The notes under the pieces: model-generated
Told to the model about the DNA's origin: nothing
The model's database searches: none
What the model saw: only the letters and a program-made list of their open reading frames with translations
In this document: piece by piece, positions 59,703 to 64,000 of the stretch
How the letters are laid out: each line of letters starts with the position of its first letter
Numbering within the stretch: the stretch's first letter is position 1
Made by a program: the position numbers and the translations under genes
Source of the DNA: Sinomonas humi
GTDB taxonomy: Bacteria; Actinomycetota; Actinomycetes; Actinomycetales; Micrococcaceae
DNA: 64,000 nucleotides
NCBI RefSeq assembly: GCF_000802235.1
Contig: NZ_JTDL01000089.1
Coordinates: forward strand, 27,589-91,588
Direction of reading: 5' to 3'

Positions 59703-60947
59703 CTACAGCCGTCCGCCCTCGGCGCGTCCCGGGGGATAGGCGTGGCGTCTCCCTGCGACTGTCATCACGAGTGCAGCTGCGGCCGGAATTGCGGCTGCGA
59801 GCGGGACGAACTGGGCGCCGGCGACGCCAAGCGATATTGCCCCGTAGGCCGCACCGAGCGCGATACCGAGCTGGATCGTGACGACGCTCAGCCCGTTGGC
59901 TGCCTCTCCCTGTTCGCCGCCTGCGCGGAGGATGGCTGCCTGGTTGTAGATTCCTACCGCTCCGATTCCGGCGCCCCACACCGCAGTGAGCGTGATGAGC
60001 CCGCCCCACGTCCCGGAGAACAACGGCATGGCTGCGAAGGCGACTGCGATGGCCGCGATGGTCACGATGAGCGACCTGCGCGGGAAGCGGTCGGCGGTGA
60101 TGCCCGCCGCCCAGATCCCGAGCAGCCCGGCAACTCCGATGACGGACAGCGAGAGGCTGGTGGCGGCGTCGGGCAGCGCCTCGGCGCGGACGAACAGCGC
60201 GATGTAGGTAAAGAGGGCGAAGTGGGCGAAGAGGAGGAGCGGCCAAGCGGTCGCGACCGTCACCACGCCGGGCTGGCGAATGGCCAACCGGATTGAGGGG
60301 CGCGCACTTGTAGCGCTGAGGCTGATGGCAGGGAGCAGCAGGATTGCGAGCGCGCCGAGCACCGCGGCGACCCCTGCCAGCACGAGGAACGAGGCCCGCC
60401 AAGACATGATGCCTCCGAGCAGGGTCCCGAGCGGGGCACCAGCCGCCATCGCGATGCTGTTGCCGCTGAAGACGACCGCCATGGCGCGGCCCATGGAATC
60501 GGCTGGAACGATCTTGGCCACGTACGGGGCCATCGTGGACCACAGCAGGCCGTGCGCGATGCCGCCCAGCAGGCGGGCCGCCACGGCGAGCGCGAGCACG
60601 GGGCTGGCTGCGAGCAGGACGTTGCTCAGCGCGAAGAGGAAGACGACGCCGACGAGCAGCTGCTTTCGCGGCACCCTTGCCCCGAGGAACTTCGAGAGCG
60701 GCAACGCTGTGACGACGATGACGCCTGCATAACCGGCCGTGAGCGAACCCACCGTCGACTCTTGGACGTGGAGGTCTTGGCTGATCTGGGGCAGCAGCCC
60801 GGAGGGGAGGAGCTCGGTCGTCACGGCCGTGAAACCCAAGGCTGCGAGCACCACGAGGGAGGCCCAGGGGAGGTTTCGGGACCCGGCGGGCCGCGAGGGG
60901 CGAGCGCTGCTGGCCGCAGTGGCTGTGGGCTGCGTCTTGGCAGCCAT
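59703..60947 (-). CDS. MFS transporter, DHA1 type
   Basis: A 414-residue pump with 12 predicted helices. FTAVTTELLPSGLLPQISQDL in helix 1 and ALPLSKFLGARVPRKQLL (motif A) resemble the arabinose/drug efflux-like (AraJ/YdhP) permeases. GRAMAVVFSGNSIAMAAGAPLG is the antiporter-like motif. ATG 60947 has AAGGGA upstream; the frame continues to 61019. It is divergent from the ArsR gene, so the palindromes between them may control both. Confidence 0.87.
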   Translation of the reverse strand: MAAKTQPTATAASSARPSRPAGSRNLPWASLVVLAALGFTAVTTELLPSGLLPQISQDLHVQESTVGSLTAGYAGVIVVTALPLSKFLGARVPRKQLLVGVVFLFALSNVLLAASPVLALAVAARLLGGIAHGLLWSTMAPYVAKIVPADSMGRAMAVVFSGNSIAMAAGAPLGTLLGGIMSWRASFLVLAGVAAVLGALAILLLPAISLSATSARPSIRLAIRQPGVVTVATAWPLLLFAHFALFTYIALFVRAEALPDAATSLSLSVIGVAGLLGIWAAGITADRFPRRSLIVTIAAIAVAFAAMPLFSGTWGGLITLTAVWGAGIGAVGIYNQAAILRAGGEQGEAANGLSVVTIQLGIALGAAYGAISLGVAGAQFVPLAAAIPAAAALVMTVAGRRHAYPPGRAEGGRL

Positions 60948-61057
60948 GGGGCAGTCCCTTCTGCGGGACCTTGCCTGCGGGCTGCCCCGCTGGTCGTTCA
61001 ACGTGTTCGTTCTAGACAATCACGAGCGGGGTGCCGATGGCGCGTCGGAGGGTGGTA

Positions 61058-61070
61058 CTAGGAGTCCTAG
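61058..61070. promoter_or_regulatory. second palindrome in the MFS-ArsR intergenic region
   Basis: CTAGGAGTCCTAG is a perfect odd palindrome with the same TAGGA/TCCTA half-sites as the operator at 61085-61102 but a 1-nt centre. It may be a secondary site facing the MFS gene. Confidence 0.45.
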
Positions 61071-61078
61071 GGTGATGC

Positions 61079-61108
61079 TTGACGCGTAGGAAATTTCCTA
61101 CGTATCGT
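61079..61108 (+). promoter_or_regulatory. ArsR promoter whose spacer is a perfect palindrome
   Basis: -35 TTGACG (61079-61084) and -10 TATCGT (61103-61108) are separated by exactly 18 bp, and that spacer is the perfect palindrome CGTAGGAAATTTCCTACG. GTG 61115 starts 6 nt after the -10, so the mRNA is leaderless. A dimeric repressor bound here would block polymerase completely. Confidence 0.75.
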
Positions 61109-61114
61109 GGTCTC

Positions 61115-61489
61115 GTGCCACGCCAGAGCAAGGAGACCCCCACGGACCATGTCTTCGGGGCCCTCGCGCATCCCGTGCGCAGAGACCTCCTTGCCGCGCT
61201 GCTCGAGGGGCCCCAGACCGCGCAATCGCTCGCGGACCGGTACGAAATGGCCCGGCCGAGCGTCGCTGAGCACCTCAAGGTGCTTCGCGCCGTCGGCCTC
61301 GTCGCCGAACGGCAGGCGGGGCGAAATCGGTACTACTCGCTCACCCCAGAGCCGCTCTCGCTCTTGCGCGCCTGGCTCGAACCCTACGAGCAGTTCTGGC
61401 GGGGACGTGTCTCCCGGCTCGCTGCGCTGCTCGACGAATCCGCCGAAGACGACAAGTCATCAAGAGAAAAGGACTCCTTCCATGACTGA
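61115..61489 (+). CDS. ArsR-family repressor
   Basis: A winged-helix repressor of 124 residues from GTG 61115; the frame opens at TTG 61079, which is the -35 element and so unlikely to be the start. It reads DHVFGALAHPVRRDLLAALLEGPQTAQSLADRYEMARPSVAEHLKVLRAVGLVAERQAGRNRYY, then helices for dimerisation. There is no metal-binding Cys cluster. This is the type that pairs with SRPBCC/AHSA1 proteins. The gene overlaps the next by 8 nt and probably represses its own operon through the palindrome upstream. Confidence 0.9.
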   Translation: MPRQSKETPTDHVFGALAHPVRRDLLAALLEGPQTAQSLADRYEMARPSVAEHLKVLRAVGLVAERQAGRNRYYSLTPEPLSLLRAWLEPYEQFWRGRVSRLAALLDESAEDDKSSREKDSFHD

Positions 61490-61964
61490 CGCCAACGCCG
61501 CCGATCCCACCGAAATCCGAGTCGACGACTTCCTCCCGCACCCGCCCGCCGTCGTATGGCGCGCCCTGACGACGCCCGAACTGCTCGCCCAGTGGCTCAT
61601 GCCCAACGACTTCGCGCCCGTCGTCGGCCACCACTTCACCTTCCGTAGTGCGCCGATTGAGGCGACCCGCTTCTCCGGGGTCACCGCGTGCGAGGTCCTC
61701 GAGCTGCGTGAGCCGGAGCTCCTCGTCATCTCGTGGGCAGACGCATCGCCTGAGAATGACATGAGGACCACTGTCACCTTCCGCCTTGTGGCGCACGACG
61801 GCGGCACTCGCCTCAGCCTTGTGCAGGCAGGCTTCCGCGCGGATCACCAGAATGACCAGCTGGCCCGTAAGATCATGGGCGGTGGCTGGGGCGGCCATCT
61901 GTTCCGACGTCTGGGCGAGATCCTGGACGAGGGCGCCGACGTTTCGCCCTCCTCGAAGCCCTGA
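61482..61964 (+). CDS. SRPBCC (AHSA1-like) protein
   Basis: A 160-residue helix-grip-fold protein. Motifs are HPPAVVWRALTTPELLAQWLMPNDF, VLELREPELLVISWAD and TRLSLVQAGF, then a C-terminal helix (GWGGHLFRRLGEIL). The family binds hydrophobic ligands. The ArsR-AHSA1 pairing is a common bacterial module, thought to sense and sequester an organic ligand. ATG 61482 lies within the ArsR gene with AAAAGGA upstream, so translation is coupled. Confidence 0.88.
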   Translation: MTDANAADPTEIRVDDFLPHPPAVVWRALTTPELLAQWLMPNDFAPVVGHHFTFRSAPIEATRFSGVTACEVLELREPELLVISWADASPENDMRTTVTFRLVAHDGGTRLSLVQAGFRADHQNDQLARKIMGGGWGGHLFRRLGEILDEGADVSPSSKP

Positions 61965-61965
61965 T

Positions 61966-61994
61966 TTGCAGGCCCCTCGCGCGCGGCCTAGTAT
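61966..61994 (+). promoter_or_regulatory. promoter of rpmB-rpmG-rpsN
   Basis: TTGCAG (61966-61971), 17-bp spacer, TAGTAT (61989-61994), starting 2 nt after the SRPBCC stop. The leader is about 195 nt and includes the palindrome AGTGGAGTCCACT (62012-62024). No recognisable Zur box is seen. Confidence 0.6.
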
Positions 61995-62195
61995 TTAACG
62001 CTGTCGTATGCAGTGGAGTCCACTTCTCGGCACTGAAGACACCGTCTAACCCGCGGCGAGGAACTTCGGCTGGCTCTCACCCCGCCTGGTCACCCTCCGG
62101 AAAGCTGCAGAACTACGGTGCATCAAGGTGGCGGGACGCATCTGCGGACCGTCATTTTTACTGCAACTGTTGACTACAACTTGGAGGAGCGAACT

Positions 62196-62432
62196 GTGGC
62201 AGCTCATTGCCAGGTGACCGGGGCCAAGCCCGCGTTCGGTCACTCAATCTCCCACTCGCACCGCCGCACCAAGCGTCGGTTCGATCCGAACATCCAGAAG
62301 AAGCGCTACTGGGTTCCGTCCCTGCGCCGTAACGTGACCCTCACGGTTTCGGCCCGTGGCATCAAGACCATCGACGTGCGCGGCATCGACTCGGTCGTCG
62401 CCGAGCTGCTTGCGAAGGGTGTGAAGCTCTGA
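62196..62432 (+). CDS. rpmB: 50S ribosomal protein L28
   Basis: A 78-residue protein beginning (GTG) [20 protein letters not shown], followed by [19 protein letters not shown] and [17 protein letters not shown] lies 7 nt before GTG 62196; the ORF extends upstream to 62118 but that part does not resemble L28. Only one cysteine is present, so this is the zinc-independent form. TGATG overlap couples it to rpmG. Confidence 0.95.
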   Translation: MAAHCQVTGAKPAFGHSISHSHRRTKRRFDPNIQKKRYWVPSLRRNVTLTVSARGIKTIDVRGIDSVVAELLAKGVKL

Positions 62433-62602
62433 TGGCCAAGAAGGACAAGGACGCACGTCCCATCATCAAGCTCAAGTCCACCGCGGGCACCGGCTACACC
62501 TATGTGACCCGGAAGAACCGTCGGAACGACCCCGATCGCCTCGTCATGAAGAAGTACGATCCGGTCGTCCGCAAGCACGTCGACTTCCGAGAGGAGCGCT
62601 AA
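62432..62602 (+). CDS. rpmG: 50S ribosomal protein L33
   Basis: A 56-residue protein starting [17 protein letters not shown], with [19 protein letters not shown] in the middle and ending HVDFREER. It contains no cysteine, so it is the zinc-independent form. Its ATG overlaps the rpmB stop by one base. It is short enough to be missed by ORF lists. Confidence 0.95.
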   Translation: MAKKDKDARPIIKLKSTAGTGYTYVTRKNRRNDPDRLVMKKYDPVVRKHVDFREER

Positions 62603-62605
62603 ACC

Positions 62606-62911
62606 ATGGCCAAGAAGTCCAAGATTGCCCGCAACGAGCAGCGCAAGGTCATCGTCGAGCGCTACGCCGCGAAGCGTGCCGAGCTGAAGAAGACCCTTGT
62701 CGACGAGAACGCGTCGGATGAGGCCCGCGAGGCCGCTCGCCTCGGCCTGCAGAAGCTTCCGCGCGACGCCTCGCCGGTTCGCCTCCGCAACCGCGATCAG
62801 ATCGACGGCCGCCCGCGCGGCACGTTCCAGAAGTTCGGGATCTCCCGCGTGCGCTTCCGTGAGATGGCGCACCGCGGCGAGCTGCCGGGCGTCACGAAGT
62901 CGTCCTGGTAA
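62606..62911 (+). CDS. rpsN: 30S ribosomal protein S14
   Basis: A 101-residue S14 of the long, zinc-free type: [40 protein letters not shown] and [20 protein letters not shown]. The C-x-x-C pairs of the short form are absent. It starts 3 nt after rpmG. As known for Micrococcus luteus, S14 can be missing from the main ribosomal operon in this family, so this may be the only copy. A terminator follows. Confidence 0.96.
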   Translation: MAKKSKIARNEQRKVIVERYAAKRAELKKTLVDENASDEAREAARLGLQKLPRDASPVRLRNRDQIDGRPRGTFQKFGISRVRFREMAHRGELPGVTKSSW

Positions 62912-62946
62912 GGAACTGCGCTTCCTGAGCGCAGCGCCAGCTACGT

Positions 62947-62985
62947 CCGAAGGGACGGCACCCCGAGTGGGTGTCGTCCCTTCGG
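62947..62985 (+). terminator. terminator of the rpmB-rpmG-rpsN operon
   Basis: Arms 62947-62963 and 62969-62985 pair over 17 bp with one G-T mismatch and a 5-nt loop, followed by CGTTTCT. Confidence 0.85.
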
Positions 62986-63038
62986 CGTTTCTGGAACGCT
63001 CTTCCGTTCCGCACATGCTGCCCGGCAGCATTGGTGCT

Positions 63039-63662
63039 ATGGAGAGCATCTATCCGTCCGTCTATCGGCTCCAGCGCAGTGCCGGATCCAACGGCTACCT
63101 ACTGCTCGACGACGATAGGGTCGCCGTCGTCGACCCCGGACTGCCCGCGGGCGGGGGAAAGGTGCTCGAGGAGCTGAGGAGCGCAGGCCTGCTCGACCGA
63201 GTGACGGACGTTCTTGTGACGCACGCGGACCTCGATCATGTAGGAGCCGCAGCTGCTGTCCAGGGTGCTACTGGCGCAAGGGTGTGGCTCGGGCGTGCCG
63301 ACGCAGAGATCCTCGAGGGGAAGCGGCAGCCGGCGACTCGGTTCCGCCGTCTCCTCGCGCGCCGGAAGACTCCTGAGATCACAAGGGGCCTCGAGCTCCT
63401 CGAGGGAGGGGAAGAACCGTTCCCAGGGGTGATGACGATCGCCACTCCCGGTCACACCCCTGGCCACATGGTCTTCACGTTCGGGGACGTGGTCTTCGCC
63501 GGGGACGCGGTGCGGGGGAGCAACGACGGTCTGCGGCTGATGCCGGGATTCCTCACGAGCGATCCGCGCGAGGCCAAGGCGTCCCTCGAACTGATTGCCG
63601 GGCTCGGTGCACGATGGCTGTGCCCAGGCCATGGGCGGGTGCGCGAGCTGCGCGAGGCCTGA
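63039..63662 (+). CDS. metallo-beta-lactamase-fold hydrolase
   Basis: A 207-residue MBL-fold protein. The metal motif is THADLDHVGA (His62, Asp64, Asp66, His67), with ATPGHTPGHM, VVFAGDAVRG and LCPGHG giving the remaining ligands. The first-histidine position pattern H-x-D-x-D-H is the glyoxalase-II-like variant. ATG 63039 is favoured, with CAGCAT 7 nt upstream as a weak leaderless -10; ATG 63015 is an alternative. The substrate is unknown. Confidence 0.87.
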   Translation: MESIYPSVYRLQRSAGSNGYLLLDDDRVAVVDPGLPAGGGKVLEELRSAGLLDRVTDVLVTHADLDHVGAAAAVQGATGARVWLGRADAEILEGKRQPATRFRRLLARRKTPEITRGLELLEGGEEPFPGVMTIATPGHTPGHMVFTFGDVVFAGDAVRGSNDGLRLMPGFLTSDPREAKASLELIAGLGARWLCPGHGRVRELREA

Positions 63663-63729
63663 CGCAGCCGCCCGGTTCTGCTCCCTGCTATTGGGAGGGC
63701 GCGGGGCGACGGGTGGGCTGGGGGTCGAT

Positions 63730-63758
63730 TTGCAGGGCCCCCGGGGAGCCTGTAATGT
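63730..63758 (+). promoter_or_regulatory. promoter P1 of a presumed rRNA operon
   Basis: TTGCAG (63730-63735), exactly 17 bp, TAATGT (63753-63758). This is close to consensus and much stronger than most promoters in the window. Confidence 0.6.
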
Positions 63759-64000
63759 AGTCCGGGTTGCCGCCGAGCAGTGAGCGGCACGAATCCTTGA
63801 AATCCAACCTAGAAATAGTCGAGCTGGACCATGTCCGAATCGGCTGGGATCGGAAATAAAGGAACCCCTCTCAGGGAATTCGAGCGGAAAGCACGGATTT
63901 GCGAGAGAGCGGGAAAACCGATAAAGTTGAACCTCGTTCGGTTGGGAGATATCCCGGGTTTTGTGCCTGGGGGATGTACTTTCTGGGCCTGTTGTTTGAG
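63759..64000 (+). other. AT-richer tract, likely leader of an rRNA operon
   Basis: The tract has no coding content and is richer in A and T than its surroundings. Two tandem near-consensus promoters precede or lie in it, with long unstructured stretches and the end CCTGTTGTTTGAG. In Arthrobacter-like genomes this kind of sequence leads into the 16S rRNA gene. The gene itself is beyond the window, so this is inference. Confidence 0.5.
63899..63927 (+). promoter_or_regulatory. promoter P2 of a presumed rRNA operon
   Basis: TTGCGA (63899-63904), exactly 17 bp, TAAAGT (63922-63927). It is in tandem with P1, 169 bp downstream. Confidence 0.55.

Noticed and set aside
61965..62195. Zur box upstream of rpmB
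   Set aside because: I looked for an AT-rich TGAAAATnATTTTCA-like palindrome on both strands and found none.
1..64000. tRNA genes or transposases in the intergenic regions
   Set aside because: No T-loop-like GTTCGAnTC with matching acceptor stems and no transposase motif was found by eye. A tRNA scan would be decisive.

Overview
The window is chromosomal DNA of a very high-GC actinobacterium. It is most like the Micrococcaceae (Arthrobacter/Sinomonas group). That rests on codon bias, protein families (CPWANR-type glutathionyl-hydroquinone reductase, type III polyketide synthase, LCP protein, cysteine-free L28/L33/S14 set) and many actinobacterial leaderless promoters. No taxonomic search was possible. 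Genes are dense, with several operons whose stop and start codons overlap (ATGA, GTGA, TTGA). No insertion sequence, phage, CRISPR array or tRNA gene was seen.

Layout. 1-9.6 kb: a truncated GntR regulator, a small membrane protein, a large secreted nuclease/5'-nucleotidase, then a sugar locus (GH3 glycosidase, an esterase gene remnant, an MFS transporter) followed by a TetR regulator. 10.6-16 kb: malic enzyme, DUF456 membrane protein, TPR-like protein, Lrp regulator, small membrane protein, flavin-dependent oxidoreductase. 16-23 kb: an overlapping TerD operon with two uncharacterised partners, a MarR/isochorismatase-fold/MFS operon, an acidic unknown protein and TelA. 23-30 kb: an AbiEi/DUF559-like protein and then a Wadjet-type SMC operon, jetA-jetB-jetC, with no jetD beside it. 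30-43 kb: two MFS pumps plus LCP, two SGNH hydrolase paralogues, a GNAT-AAA fusion, an App1-type phosphatase, a type III PKS/FAD-monooxygenase pair, and gluQRS divergent from a MarR gene. 43-46 kb: ferric reductase, FMN-binding protein and ApbE, a flavin electron-export operon. 46-53 kb: enoyl-CoA hydratases, quinone reductase, glutamine amidotransferase-like hydrolase and a VLCAD-like dehydrogenase. 53-59.5 kb: secreted GH26 glycosidase, sedolisin, and a SpoIIE-type phosphatase divergent from a sensor kinase. 59.7-62 kb: an MFS pump divergent from an ArsR/SRPBCC pair with a striking palindromic promoter. 62-64 kb: rpmB-rpmG-rpsN, an MBL hydrolase, then two tandem promoters and an AT-richer tract that looks like the leader of an rRNA operon beginning beyond the window.

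Non-coding structure is rich. Two arrays of a 32-bp tandem repeat with a shared core lie between convergent gene pairs (43.4 and 50.8 kb). A dispersed hairpin family with the motif GAGACCGCAGGTAA occurs at 11.95, 24.2 and 47.5 kb. There are several strong terminators. At least eleven genes begin 6-8 nt after a TANNNT -10 box, which implies leaderless mRNAs.
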